Shown here in pieces: positions 18,259 to 27,264 of a stretch of DNA of 64,000 bases. This stretch comes from Modestobacter altitudinis. GTDB taxonomy: Bacteria; Actinomycetota; Actinomycetes; Mycobacteriales; Geodermatophilaceae. Position 1 is the first letter of the stretch. Each line of letters opens with the position of its first letter. The stretch covers positions 62,001-126,000 of the forward strand of contig NZ_SJEW01000003.1 in the NCBI RefSeq assembly GCF_005930475.1, given 5' to 3'. The notes beneath the pieces were generated by a model. That model had not been told where the DNA came from. It searched no databases and saw only the letters and a program-made list of their open reading frames with translations. The position numbers were made by a program, and so were the translations under genes.

Positions 18259-19865
18259 GCTGGGACGTCGTCGTCGTCGGCGCCGGTTCCTCCGGCTGCG
18301 CGCTCGCGGCGCGGCTGGTCGACGCCGGCCGCCGGGTGCTGCTGCTGGAGGCCGGCGCGGACCACCCGACGGCGGCGGACTTCCCGGCGTCGCTGCGGGA
18401 CGCCGCCACCCTCGGCGCGGCCACCCCGGGCCACCCGGCCAACTGGACGTACACCGCGCAGCTCGCCGAGGACGTCAGCTACCCGGTCGTGCGGGGCCGG
18501 GTGCTCGGCGGGTCCAGCGCGCTCAACGGCACCTACTTCGTCCGCGGCACCCCCGCGGACTTCGACGGCTGGGCGGCCGCGGGCAACGACCTCTGGTCCG
18601 CGGCCGCGGTGCTGCCGGCCTTCTGCCGCTCGGAGGCCGACGCCGACTTCGGCGACCGCCCCGGGCACGGCGCGGACGGGCCGATGCCGGTGCGCCGCCA
18701 GCACCTGTCCCACCCGGTCACCGACGCGTTCGCCGCGGCCTGCGACGAGCTCGGCTTCCCGGCCGAGCCGGACAAGAACGCCGGCGGACCCGCCGGGCAC
18801 GGTCCCGTCCCGGTCAACGTGGTCGACGGCGTGCGGGTCAACACCGCGATGGCCTACCTCGCCCCGCGGCGCTCCTCGGACCTGCTCACCGTGCGGGGCG
18901 GCACCCGGGTCACCCGGGTGGTGGTCGAGGGCGGTCGCGCCGTCGGCGTGCAGACCCCCGCCGGCGTGCTCCGCGCCGACGAGGTGGTGCTGGCCGCCGG
19001 AGCGGTCGCCTCGCCACACCTGCTGCTGCTGTCCGGGATCGGCCCGGCCGACCAGCTGCGCGCCGCCGGCGTGCCGGTGCTGGTCGACGCCCCCGGCGTC
19101 GGCGCGCAGTTCAGCGACCACCCCGACCTCTACGTCACCTGGCAGCCGAGCCAGCGGACGCCGATGCCGCGGGACCTGCTGCCCCTGGCGACGGCGCTGA
19201 ACACCCCGGCCGAGGGGTCGGCGGTCGCCGACCTCGAGGTGATGCCCTGGCTCAAGCCGTTCCGCAAGGTGCTGCTGGACCGGTCGCAGGGGTCGGCCCT
19301 GGCTGGGCTGGGCGAGGCGGTGCGCCGGTCGGCCGGCACCCTGCGGGCGCTGCGCGGGGCCTCGCTGCACCGGCTGCTCGACCAGGCCCGTCGCCGCGAC
19401 GACCTGTACCTGGCGGTGGCGCTGCAGCAGGAGGACAGCCGCGGCCGGCTGACCCTCACCAGCCCCGACCCGCTCGTCCAGCCCCGGATCGAGCACCGGT
19501 ACCTGACCGAGGAGGCCGACCGGCGGCGGTTGCGGGAGGGCGTGCGGCTGGCCGCCGAGCTGCTGCGGACGGCGGCGTTCGCACCGCTCGTCGCCGAGCG
19601 GACCGGGTTGCCCGACGAGGTGCTGCGCGACGACCGCGAGCTGGACCGGTGGACCCGGCGGCACTTGGCGACCGCCATCCACCTCGCCGGCAGCGCCCGG
19701 ATGGGCCCGGACGGCGACCCCGGTGCCGTGGTCGACCAGCACCTGCGGGTCCGCGGGGTCGAGGGGCTGCGGGTGGTGGACACCTCGGTGATGCCCCAGG
19801 TCACCTCCCGCGGGCCCGCCGCGACCGCGGTGATGATCGGCGAACGCGCGGCGGAGCTCTGGTGA
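18255..19865 (+). CDS. GMC-family FAD oxidoreductase
   Basis: FAD-dependent dehydrogenase/oxidase of 536 residues. N-terminal dinucleotide motif VVVGAGSSGCALAARL, GMC signature 1 RGRVLGGSSALNGTYFVRG, signature 2 around GAVASPHLLLLSGIGPA, and C-terminal HLAGSARMG with DTSVMPQ. The short N-terminal form and the sequence around the signature recall MftG, the mycofactocin-system member, but no mft genes are in the window and I cannot confirm it. GTG start overlapping the MBL gene. Confidence 0.88.
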   Translation: MSWDVVVVGAGSSGCALAARLVDAGRRVLLLEAGADHPTAADFPASLRDAATLGAATPGHPANWTYTAQLAEDVSYPVVRGRVLGGSSALNGTYFVRGTPADFDGWAAAGNDLWSAAAVLPAFCRSEADADFGDRPGHGADGPMPVRRQHLSHPVTDAFAAACDELGFPAEPDKNAGGPAGHGPVPVNVVDGVRVNTAMAYLAPRRSSDLLTVRGGTRVTRVVVEGGRAVGVQTPAGVLRADEVVLAAGAVASPHLLLLSGIGPADQLRAAGVPVLVDAPGVGAQFSDHPDLYVTWQPSQRTPMPRDLLPLATALNTPAEGSAVADLEVMPWLKPFRKVLLDRSQGSALAGLGEAVRRSAGTLRALRGASLHRLLDQARRRDDLYLAVALQQEDSRGRLTLTSPDPLVQPRIEHRYLTEEADRRRLREGVRLAAELLRTAAFAPLVAERTGLPDEVLRDDRELDRWTRRHLATAIHLAGSARMGPDGDPGAVVDQHLRVRGVEGLRVVDTSVMPQVTSRGPAATAVMIGERAAELW

Positions 19866-19875
19866 GCAGACCGGG

Positions 19876-20544
19876 TCAGCCGGCCGGCGCGGTCCGCTCG
19901 GCGTCGGCGATGGCCAGCGAGCGGTCCAGGTAGACCGCCCGCACGGACAGCAGTTGGTGCAGCTCGGAGAGCACCCGGTCCAGCACCTGCGCCGGGTCGG
20001 CCTCCTCCGGTGCGTGCTCGGGCGACTGGGCGGCCATCTCGGCCAGCCCGGCGGCCGCCTCGGTCAGGGTGGGCCACAGGTGGCCCCACTGCCAGAACTC
20101 GTACGTGCCCAGCGGCACCCGGGCCAGCGGTGGCATGCCCAGCAGCCCGATCCCGTCCAGGCCGCGCTGGTCGGGGAGCTCACCCAGGCCCAGCAGCAGC
20201 GACTGCACCCGGTGCGTGGCGGCGAACTCCGCGGCCTCCGGGGTGCCCGGCGCGACCTCGGCGACCAGCCCCCGGCCGACGAGCGCGTCGAGCACCGTCT
20301 CCGGGTCCTCGACGCCCGCCTCGCCGGCCGCCCGGCAGAGCTGCTGCCGGGTCCACGGCGTCCGGCCCGCCTGGCCGGGCAGCCCGTGCGCCAGCGTCCA
20401 GACGTCGGCGGTGGCCTGGTCGGTCAGCAGCGGGCTGTCCCAGCCCAGCCGGACCACCCAGTACGCCGGCGGTGCGCCCCGGCGCTGGTGGAAGGGGCCC
20501 ATCGCGTGGCCCAGCGGCAGCACCAGCGGTTCCTCGACGGGCAT
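19876..20544 (-). CDS. Unknown protein, paralogue of the next gene
   Basis: Product of 222 residues, cytoplasmic by appearance. Not recognised. It aligns along most of its length with the product of 20544-21164: shared positions include VW-AHG, PWT, GLVA-APGT, LLLGLG and the C-terminal L-S-LH-LL block. A possible winged-helix is suggested by the PWTRQQLCRAAGEAGVEDPE segment. Its ATG overlaps the stop of the upstream paralogue by one base. Ends 10 bases from the GMC oxidoreductase stop (convergent). Confidence 0.8.
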   Translation of the reverse strand: MPVEEPLVLPLGHAMGPFHQRRGAPPAYWVVRLGWDSPLLTDQATADVWTLAHGLPGQAGRTPWTRQQLCRAAGEAGVEDPETVLDALVGRGLVAEVAPGTPEAAEFAATHRVQSLLLGLGELPDQRGLDGIGLLGMPPLARVPLGTYEFWQWGHLWPTLTEAAAGLAEMAAQSPEHAPEEADPAQVLDRVLSELHQLLSVRAVYLDRSLAIADAERTAPAG

Positions 20545-21164
20545 CAGCTCACCGCCCAGGTGTCCAGGCAGACGGCGTTCGGAGTGAGCAGCCGGTGCAG
20601 GTCGCTGAGCAGTGAGGTCAGCACGGCTTCCGGGTCGCTGGCCAGCGGGTCCTCGATGCCGACGCGGGCGGCCGTGGCGGCGGCACCCTCGCAGGCCCGC
20701 CACAGGCTGGTCTCCATCGTCGCCCACTCGAACAGGTCGTAGGCGGCGGCGGAGAGCACCGCGAGCGGGCGGCCGGGCAGGCCGACGGAGTAGGCGTCCG
20801 GGTTCTCCGCGGAGTTCCCCAGCCCCAGGACCAGCGGCACCATGCGGACCCGGCGGGCCAGTGTCCGGCCGCTCTCGGTGCCGGGTGCCGCCAGGGCGAC
20901 CAGGCCGGTCTCCAGCAGGTGCACCAGTCGGTCAGGGGCGTCGGGGAGCCCGACCGCGCGCGCCTGGTCGGCGAGCTCGTCGGCGGTCCAGGGGCGGGGG
21001 ACGTGGTCGGCCGGGCCGTGCGCCATCGCCCACACGCTGAAGTCGGTCGAGGGGAGTCGCCGCAGCTCGGCGCCCACCCGGACGTGGAACTCGTCCTCGG
21101 CGGCCCGGACCCGGATCAGCTGCCCGATCGGGTAGACCTGCAACGGGGGCGAGTCGCTGGTCAT
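20544..21164 (-). CDS. Unknown protein, paralogue of the previous gene
   Basis: Product of 206 residues, start ATG 21164. Contains VWAMAHGPADHVPRPWTADE and LVALAAPGTE, matching the downstream gene in order and spacing, so the pair arose by tandem duplication. No transmembrane segment, signal peptide or catalytic motif is seen. Translationally coupled with the downstream paralogue (TGATG), which suggests the two products act together, possibly as a heteromer. Confidence 0.8.
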   Translation of the reverse strand: MTSDSPPLQVYPIGQLIRVRAAEDEFHVRVGAELRRLPSTDFSVWAMAHGPADHVPRPWTADELADQARAVGLPDAPDRLVHLLETGLVALAAPGTESGRTLARRVRMVPLVLGLGNSAENPDAYSVGLPGRPLAVLSAAAYDLFEWATMETSLWRACEGAAATAARVGIEDPLASDPEAVLTSLLSDLHRLLTPNAVCLDTWAVS

Positions 21165-21216
21165 CGCCGGGAGCCTAGCGGGGGAGGCGCCGCGGTCCCC
21201 CCAGCCGGCGGGCCGG

Positions 21217-21429
21217 TCAGCGGAGGGCGCGGATCTGGGTGCTGGTCTGGGACAGCGGCGACCACGCGTCGGGGTGCGGCTGACCGGCGTCGACGACCCA
21301 GGAGGGCGTGCGCGCGGCCGTCGTCCTCCCGCGGGTCGCCGGGCGGGCACTGAGGTGCACGATCACGGAGAGCAGGACGAGCAGCCCCAGGAGCACGGCG
21401 GCGATGACGAAGAGCGTCGAGAGCATCAC
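21217..21429 (-). CDS. Small membrane protein
   Basis: Seventy residues with one N-terminal transmembrane helix (LFVIAAVLLGLLVLLSVIVH) and a polar tail with PSWVVDAGQPHPDAW. Two adjacent ATGs at 21429 and 21426. Unknown function. It precedes the paralogue pair on the same strand but with a 52-base gap. Confidence 0.6.
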   Translation of the reverse strand: MMLSTLFVIAAVLLGLLVLLSVIVHLSARPATRGRTTAARTPSWVVDAGQPHPDAWSPLSQTSTQIRALR

Positions 21430-21577
21430 TACAAGTTAGTGGTGGGGACCGGTCCGTGTCCGGGCCGAAGGCGGGCAGATGTCACCGAAGCTGCCGGTCA
21501 GATCAGGGGAGTCTGACAGTTGACGGGGTCGCGGCGTCGTCCACCAGCCCGAACCCATGCCGGTCCCCCGCCTGAAG

Positions 21578-21627
21578 CCGCGGTTTCGCGCGACAAAGGA
21601 CGCGTACTCGGTCGCGCGAAACCGCGG
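21578..21627. terminator. 17-bp stem hairpin abutting the pobA stop codon
   Basis: CCGCGGTTTCGCGCGAC (21578-21594) is the exact reverse complement of 21611-21627, with a 16-base loop. It begins directly after the pobA stop on the reverse strand. It is a strong terminator candidate, or a copy of a dispersed palindromic repeat. Confidence 0.75.
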
Positions 21628-22797
21628 TCAGCGGTCCAGGCGGAGGCCGGTGTAGTTCTCGGCGAGCTCGCGGGCGGCGGTCTCGCTGCCGCAGACCCGG
21701 CGGAGCTGGGAGAGCTGCAGCTCGGCGTCGAAGTCGTCACCGGAGCGGTGGAACATCGAGGTCATCCACCAGGAGAAGTGGGTGCAGCGCCAGACGCGGG
21801 CCAGTGCCCGGTCGGAGTAGCTGTCGACCAGGTCGGTCTGCTTCTCGGCGAGCAGCCGGACCAGCGCCTGGGCGAGCAGGGTGACGTCGGCGGCCGCGAG
21901 GTTGAGGCCCTTGGCCCCGGTCGGCGGGACGATGTGCGCGGCGTCCCCGGCGAGGAACAGCCGGCCGCGGCGCATCGGGGCGGACACGAACGAGCGCATC
22001 GGCAGGATCGACTTCTCGGTGACCGGGCCGGTCTGCAGCTCCCAGCCGTCGAGCGCGAACCGGGTGGACAGCCCGTCCCAGATCCGGTCGTCGGACCAGT
22101 CCTCGATCTTCTCGGTGGGGTCGACCTGCAGGTAGAGCCGGGAGACCGACGGCGAGCGCATGGAGAGCAGCGCGAACCCGTCGGGGTGCCAGGCGTAGAC
22201 CAGCTCGTCCTCCGACGGCGCGACGTCGGCGAGGATGCCGAGCCAGGAGAAGGGGTAGGTGCGCTCCCAGGTCCGCCCGCCGGCGGCCGTCACGACCGGG
22301 CGCGAGACGCCGTGGAAGCCGTCGGTGCCGGCGATGACGTCGCACTCGAGCACCTGCGGGTCGCCCGCGGCGTCGGTGAACCGGATCCGCGGGGAGTCGC
22401 CGTCGACGTCCTCCGGGACGACGTCGGAGACGTCGAACAGCAGCGGCGGGCCGCCGTCGAGCTGGGCCTCGATCAGGTCCTTGGTGACCTCGGTCTGGCC
22501 GTAGACCCACACCTTGCGCCCGCACAGCGCAGGGAAGTCCAGGTGGTGCCGGGTGCCGGGGTACTGCAGGTGGATGCCGTCGTGCGGCAGCCCCTCGCGC
22601 TGCAGCCGGTCGCCCACGCCGGCGTCGATCAGCGTCGACACCGTGTGCTGCTCCAGGATGCCGGCGCGGATCCGGGCCTCGACGTAGTCCCGCGAGCGGT
22701 TCTCCAGCACCACGGTGTCGATGCCCTGGAGCTGCAGGAGGCGTGAGAGGAGGAGGCCGGCAGGGCCGGCACCGATGATCCCGACCTGGGTGCGCAC
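21628..22797 (-). CDS. pobA: 4-Hydroxybenzoate 3-monooxygenase
   Basis: FAD- and NAD(P)H-dependent hydroxylase converting 4-hydroxybenzoate to protocatechuate; 389 residues, the usual length. FAD motif IIGAGPAGLLLSRLLQ, the DG motif AGTDGFHG, and the GD motif FLAGDAAHIVPPTGAKGLN are intact. ATG start not visible as the first codon of the track alternatives but MRTQVGIIGAG is the natural N-terminus. Transcribed with the IclR gene 50 bases upstream; its product feeds the divergent pca genes. Confidence 0.95.
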   Translation of the reverse strand: MRTQVGIIGAGPAGLLLSRLLQLQGIDTVVLENRSRDYVEARIRAGILEQHTVSTLIDAGVGDRLQREGLPHDGIHLQYPGTRHHLDFPALCGRKVWVYGQTEVTKDLIEAQLDGGPPLLFDVSDVVPEDVDGDSPRIRFTDAAGDPQVLECDVIAGTDGFHGVSRPVVTAAGGRTWERTYPFSWLGILADVAPSEDELVYAWHPDGFALLSMRSPSVSRLYLQVDPTEKIEDWSDDRIWDGLSTRFALDGWELQTGPVTEKSILPMRSFVSAPMRRGRLFLAGDAAHIVPPTGAKGLNLAAADVTLLAQALVRLLAEKQTDLVDSYSDRALARVWRCTHFSWWMTSMFHRSGDDFDAELQLSQLRRVCGSETAARELAENYTGLRLDR

Positions 22798-22846
22798 GGC
22801 TACGAGTGTGACCGGCAGCGACCTCCCGGTCGGCCCGTTCTTCCGG

Positions 22847-23623
22847 TCAGTGGAACTGCTCGGAGCGGGCGAGCTCGCGGCCGATGCCCCGCGCGGCGAC
22901 CTGCAGCACGGGGGCGAGCCGGCCGACGTCGCGGCGGTGGGCCGGGACGACGATGCCCAGCGCGGCCACCACGACCGGGCCGGTGGACCGGTCGACGGTG
23001 ACCGGGACGGCGACGGAGGCAGCCCCGAGGGACATCTCCTCCGCGGTGCGCGCCCAGCCGCGGCGACGCACCTCGGCGAGTTCGCGGGCCAGGACCCGCG
23101 GGTCGGAGACGGTGTGCCGGGTCTCCCGGGTGAGCTGGTGCAGGACCTGGTCGACCACGTCGTCGGGGGCCGACGCCAGCAGCACCTTGCCCACGCCGGT
23201 CGCGTGCAGCGGCAGCCGGCTGCCCACCTGGCTGACGACCGGCACCGACTCGCGGCCGGAGATCCGCTCGACGTAGAGCGCCCGCAGCCCCTCCCGGACG
23301 GCGAGGTGCACGGTGTCCCGGGTGGCGGTGTGCACGTCGAGCAGGAACGCGGAGGCGACCTGGCGGAGCTCCAGCTGCACCGGCGCGAGCAGGCCGAGGT
23401 CCCAGAGCTTGCGCCCGATCTCGTACCGGCCGTCGGGCCGGCGGGACAGCGCTCCCCAGGCGGCCAGCTCGGCGAGCAGTCGGTGGGTGGTGGTCAGCGG
23501 GGTGCCCGAGCGCACGGCGACCTCGGAGAGGGTGAGGCGTGGGTGCCGGGAGTCGAAGGCGTCGAGCACGCCGAGCGCTCGGGAGGTCACCGACCGTCCG
23601 GCCGCCGTCTGCCCACCTGCCAC
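22847..23623 (-). CDS. IclR-family regulator of the pob/pca genes
   Basis: Product of 258 residues. N-terminal winged helix (LTLSEVAVRSGTPLTTTHRLLAEL region) and C-terminal effector domain (LPLHATGVGKVLLA, VAVPVTVDRS). The position between pobA and pcaHGBDC, in the manner of PcaR/PobR, suggests it senses an aromatic or 3-oxoadipate-type inducer and controls both. Divergent from pcaH with a 70-base shared promoter region. Confidence 0.9.
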   Translation of the reverse strand: MAGGQTAAGRSVTSRALGVLDAFDSRHPRLTLSEVAVRSGTPLTTTHRLLAELAAWGALSRRPDGRYEIGRKLWDLGLLAPVQLELRQVASAFLLDVHTATRDTVHLAVREGLRALYVERISGRESVPVVSQVGSRLPLHATGVGKVLLASAPDDVVDQVLHQLTRETRHTVSDPRVLARELAEVRRRGWARTAEEMSLGAASVAVPVTVDRSTGPVVVAALGIVVPAHRRDVGRLAPVLQVAARGIGRELARSEQFH

Positions 23624-23693
23624 CGTCGTCCTGCTTTCTGACCAGCGGAAGTCATCGCTAGGGCCAGCCTACTGTCGGCCGTACGGTCCGGGC

Positions 23694-24461
23694 ATGACCG
23701 GGACCACATCTCGCGCGCCGCGGCCGGCGTCGGACAGCGCGCTGGAACTCCCGCGCTACCTCCAGGAGCCGGAGGGCCGGCGCACCCCCGTCGCCCACGC
23801 CGACTACCGCAGCACCGCCCTGCGCGCGCCGTTGCGCACGCCCGTCGACCTCCCGCAGCGGCTGACCGAGGTCACCGGGCCGGTGCTGGGCGAGGACCGG
23901 GTCACCGCGGCCGACGCGGACCTGACCCTGCGGATGGGCGGCGAGGCCCAGGGGCAGCGGATCAACGTCTTCGGCCGGGTGCTGGACAGCGGCGGCCGCC
24001 CGGTCCCCGACACGCTCGTGGAGATCTGGCAGGCCAACGCGGCCGGCCGGTACCGGCACGTGGGCGACAACTGGCCGGCGCCGCTGGACCCGCACTTCGA
24101 CGGCCTGGGCCGGGTGATGACCGACAGCCTCGGCCGGTACGAGTTCACCACCATCCAGCCCGGCGCCTACCCGTGGGGGAACCACCACAACGCCTGGCGC
24201 CCGGCGCACATCCACTTCAGCCTGTTCGGCCGTGCCTTCACCCAGCGGCTGGTCACCCAGATGTACTTCCCGGGCGACCCGCTGTTCTGGCAGGACCCGA
24301 TCTTCAACGCGATCCCGCCGTCGGCCCGGCACCGCGCGATCAGCACGTTCGACCTGGACCGCACCCAGGACAACTGGGCGCTGGCCTTCCAGTGGGACAT
24401 CGTGCTCCGCGGTTCGGCGCAGACGCCCTTCGAGACCGAGGACGACGGAGACGTGGCCTGA
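23694..24461 (+). CDS. pcaH: Protocatechuate 3,4-dioxygenase beta subunit
   Basis: Catalytic subunit with Fe(III); intradiol ring cleavage of protocatechuate to 3-carboxy-cis,cis-muconate. It has 255 residues. The iron ligands are visible as Tyr in GRYRHVGD, Tyr in GAYPWGN, and the two His in PAHIHFS. Start ATG 23694; the longer open frame is antisense to iclR. First gene of pcaHGBDC; one base separates its stop from the pcaG ATG. Confidence 0.96.
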   Translation: MTGTTSRAPRPASDSALELPRYLQEPEGRRTPVAHADYRSTALRAPLRTPVDLPQRLTEVTGPVLGEDRVTAADADLTLRMGGEAQGQRINVFGRVLDSGGRPVPDTLVEIWQANAAGRYRHVGDNWPAPLDPHFDGLGRVMTDSLGRYEFTTIQPGAYPWGNHHNAWRPAHIHFSLFGRAFTQRLVTQMYFPGDPLFWQDPIFNAIPPSARHRAISTFDLDRTQDNWALAFQWDIVLRGSAQTPFETEDDGDVA

Positions 24462-24462
24462 G

Positions 24463-25131
24463 ATGACGGTTGACCATCTGTCCCAGCAGGTGAGGGGCGC
24501 GAACGAGGAGAACGACCGGCGGCCGGGCACCCCGCGGCGGGGCACGGGCTTCCTGGACGGGCCGTTCCAGCTCGGCACCACGCCCAGCGCGACGGTCGGC
24601 CCGTACCTGGCGATCGGGCTGACCTGGGCGGACGGCCCGTTCGCCGTCGCCGAGGGCACGGAGGGTGCGATCTGGCTGCGCGGCCGCGTCTTCGACGGCA
24701 ACGGCGACCTGGTCCCCGACGCGATGATCGAGACCTGGCAGGCCGACCCGGACGGCCGCTTCGACCATCCCGACGCCCCGCAGGGCGAGCGGCGGCACCC
24801 CGGCTTCCGCGGCTTCGGCCGGTCGCACACCGTCGAGCCGGCGGGTGAGTACGGCATCCTCACCCTCAAGCCGGGCCGGGTCGACGACGGCGCGGGCGGG
24901 CTGCAGGCGCCGCACGTCGACGTCTCGGTGTTCGCTCGCGGGCTGCTCGACCGGGTCGTCACCCGGATCTACTTCGCCGACGAGGCCGAGGCCAACGCCG
25001 AGGACGACGTCCTGGCGGCGCTGCCCGACGACGCCTCCCGCCGGACGCTGATCGCGCAGCCGACCGACGACGGGTACGCCCTGGACATCCACCTGCAAGG
25101 GGACGACGAGACCGTCTTCTTCGCGGTGTGA
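24463..25131 (+). CDS. pcaG: Protocatechuate 3,4-dioxygenase alpha subunit
   Basis: Structural partner of PcaH, 222 residues. The dioxygenase fold is seen in TVGPYLAIGL, VIDGNG-like RVFDGNGDLVPDAMIETWQA, and APHVDVSVFARGLLDR near the C-terminus. The alpha chain lacks the full iron-ligand set, as expected. Start ATG 24463. Confidence 0.95.
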   Translation: MTVDHLSQQVRGANEENDRRPGTPRRGTGFLDGPFQLGTTPSATVGPYLAIGLTWADGPFAVAEGTEGAIWLRGRVFDGNGDLVPDAMIETWQADPDGRFDHPDAPQGERRHPGFRGFGRSHTVEPAGEYGILTLKPGRVDDGAGGLQAPHVDVSVFARGLLDRVVTRIYFADEAEANAEDDVLAALPDDASRRTLIAQPTDDGYALDIHLQGDDETVFFAV

Positions 25132-25156
25132 GCCGGCGACCCGACAGGATGCCTGC

Positions 25157-26488
25157 GTGAGCATCCTCGACGCGACCTTCGCCCGCGGCCCCGTCTCGGC
25201 CGGCGGCCCGGCCGCGGACCCGTGGCTGGTGGCTCTGCTCGAGGTGGAGGGCGCGCTCGCGCGCGCCGCCGCCCGGGTCGGGCTGGTCTCGGAGGCCGCG
25301 GCCGACGAGGTCAGCCGGGTCTGCGCCGACCCCGCCGGCCTCGACCTCGCCGCGGTGTACGAGCGCGCCGCGGACGCCGGCAACCCGGTGCCGCCGCTGG
25401 TTCGGGTGCTGCAGGACGCCGCCGGCCCGCACGCCGCCCGGGCCGTGCACGTCGGGGCGACCAGTCAGGACGTCGTCGACACCGCGGCGGTGCTGCTGGC
25501 CCGGCGCGGCCTGCAGCTCATCGAGGCCGACCTGGCCACGGCGGCCGAGGCGTGCGCCCGGCTGGCCGCCGAGCACCGGGACGACCTGCTGATGGGCCGC
25601 ACGTTGCTGCAGCAGGCACTGCCGATCACCGTCGGCCTCAAGGCCGCCACCTGGCTGGCCGGCCTGGACGGCGTCCGGGCGCGGCTGACCGCGGTGAGCG
25701 GCTCGCTGCCGGTGCAGTACGGCGGCGCCGTGGGGACGCTGGCCGCGAGCTCCGGCTCCGGCGTCGACCTGCGCCGGGAGCTCGCCGCCGAGCTGGGGCT
25801 GGCGGTCACCGACGTCCCCTGGTTCACCGTGCGGCTGCCCATCGCCGACGTCGCCGGGGTGCTGGGCGCGGCCGCCGGGGTGGTGGCCACGATCGCCGTC
25901 GACGTCGTCCTGCTGGCGCAGAGCGAGGTCGCCGAGGCCGCCGAGGTCTCCGCCCGCCGTGGCGGCTCCTCGGCGATGCCGCACAAGAACAACCCGGTGG
26001 CGGCCGTCTCCGCCCGGGCGTGCGCCCGGCGCGCCCCCGGGCTGGTGGCGACGCTCCTCGCCGCGATGGAGCAGGAGCACGAGCGCGGCGCGGGCACCTG
26101 GCACGTGGAGTGGCCGACGCTGACCGAGCTGCTGGGCACCGTCGGGTCGGCGGCCTCCTGGCTCACCGAGTGCCTCGGTGACCTGCAGCTGGACACCGCC
26201 CGGATGGCCGATGCGGTGACCTCGGCCGGCGACCCGCAGCTGGCCCGGGCGCTCGCCGAGGCGCTCACCCCGTCGCTCGGTGCCGGCGCCGCGCACGACG
26301 CCGCGTCCGCCGCCGTCCGCACCGCGGCACGGGAGGGACGCCCGCTCGCCGACGTGGTGCTCGAGCGCGCCGACGTCGACGGCGCGGCGCTCGTCGCCGA
26401 CACCACCCCCGACGTCGGGGAGGCCGGAGCCCAGGTGGACGCCGCCCTCGCCGCCCACGTCATCGCTGCCCAAGGAGGACGCCCATGA
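25157..26488 (+). CDS. pcaB: 3-Carboxy-cis,cis-muconate cycloisomerase
   Basis: Fumarase/aspartase superfamily enzyme forming 4-carboxymuconolactone; 443 residues. The superfamily signature SSAMPHKNNPV is at about residue 274, and VHVGATSQDVVDT contains the conserved His/Thr/Ser region. GTG start 25 bases after pcaG; overlaps pcaD by 4 bases. Confidence 0.95.
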   Translation: MSILDATFARGPVSAGGPAADPWLVALLEVEGALARAAARVGLVSEAAADEVSRVCADPAGLDLAAVYERAADAGNPVPPLVRVLQDAAGPHAARAVHVGATSQDVVDTAAVLLARRGLQLIEADLATAAEACARLAAEHRDDLLMGRTLLQQALPITVGLKAATWLAGLDGVRARLTAVSGSLPVQYGGAVGTLAASSGSGVDLRRELAAELGLAVTDVPWFTVRLPIADVAGVLGAAAGVVATIAVDVVLLAQSEVAEAAEVSARRGGSSAMPHKNNPVAAVSARACARRAPGLVATLLAAMEQEHERGAGTWHVEWPTLTELLGTVGSAASWLTECLGDLQLDTARMADAVTSAGDPQLARALAEALTPSLGAGAAHDAASAAVRTAAREGRPLADVVLERADVDGAALVADTTPDVGEAGAQVDAALAAHVIAAQGGRP

Positions 26489-27264
26489 CCGCCGTCGAGG
26501 TCGACGCCACCGTCGACGGGCCGGAGGACGCCCCGGTCGTCGTCCTGTCCAACTCCCTGGGCGCGACGCGCGCCATGTGGGACCCGCAGGTGCCGGTGCT
26601 GGCCGAGCGGTACCGGGTCGTCACCTACGACACCCGCGGGCACGGCGCGTCCCCCGCCCCGGCGGGGCCGTACACCCTCGACGACCTGGTCGACGACGTC
26701 CTGGCCCTGCTGGACCGGGTCGGTGCGCAGCGGGCGCACGTCGTCGGGCTCTCACTGGGCGGGATGACCGCGCTCCGGCTGGCCGCCCGGGAGCCGCAGC
26801 GGGTGCACCGGCTGGCGGTGCTCTGCTCCTCGGCGAAGACCGAGCCGCAGGGGTTCCTGGACCGGGCGGCCGCCGCCCGGGCCGAGGGCACCGGGTCGTT
26901 CGCGCCGGCCGTGGTCAGCCGGTGGCTGACGCCGGCGTACGCCGCCGCGCACCCCGACCTGGTCGCCCGGCTCGAGGCGATGATCGCCGGCGCCGACGAC
27001 GAGGGGTACGCCGCGTGCGCCGAGGTGGTCGGCGGCGTGGACCTGCGGGAGGACCTCGGCCGGGTCACCGCGCCGACGCTGGTGGTCTCCGGCGCCGAGG
27101 ACCCGGCTCTGCCGCCGGCGCACCAGCAGGCGATCGCCGACGGGATCCGCGGCGCCGAGCTGCTCACCGTCAGCCCGGGCGCACACCTGGCCAACCTCGA
27201 GCAGCCGCTGCGGGTCAGCGGCGCGCTGCTCGGTCACCTCGACGCAGCAGGGGACGAGCGATGA
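26485..27264 (+). CDS. pcaD: 3-Oxoadipate enol-lactonase
   Basis: Alpha/beta hydrolase, 259 residues. Nucleophile elbow GLSLGG (Ser), acid in SGAEDPALP, and catalytic His in SPGAHLANLEQP. Coupled to pcaB by ATGA and to pcaC by ATGA. Here PcaD and PcaC are separate proteins, unlike the fused PcaL of some actinobacteria. Confidence 0.94.
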   Translation: MTAVEVDATVDGPEDAPVVVLSNSLGATRAMWDPQVPVLAERYRVVTYDTRGHGASPAPAGPYTLDDLVDDVLALLDRVGAQRAHVVGLSLGGMTALRLAAREPQRVHRLAVLCSSAKTEPQGFLDRAAAARAEGTGSFAPAVVSRWLTPAYAAAHPDLVARLEAMIAGADDEGYAACAEVVGGVDLREDLGRVTAPTLVVSGAEDPALPPAHQQAIADGIRGAELLTVSPGAHLANLEQPLRVSGALLGHLDAAGDER

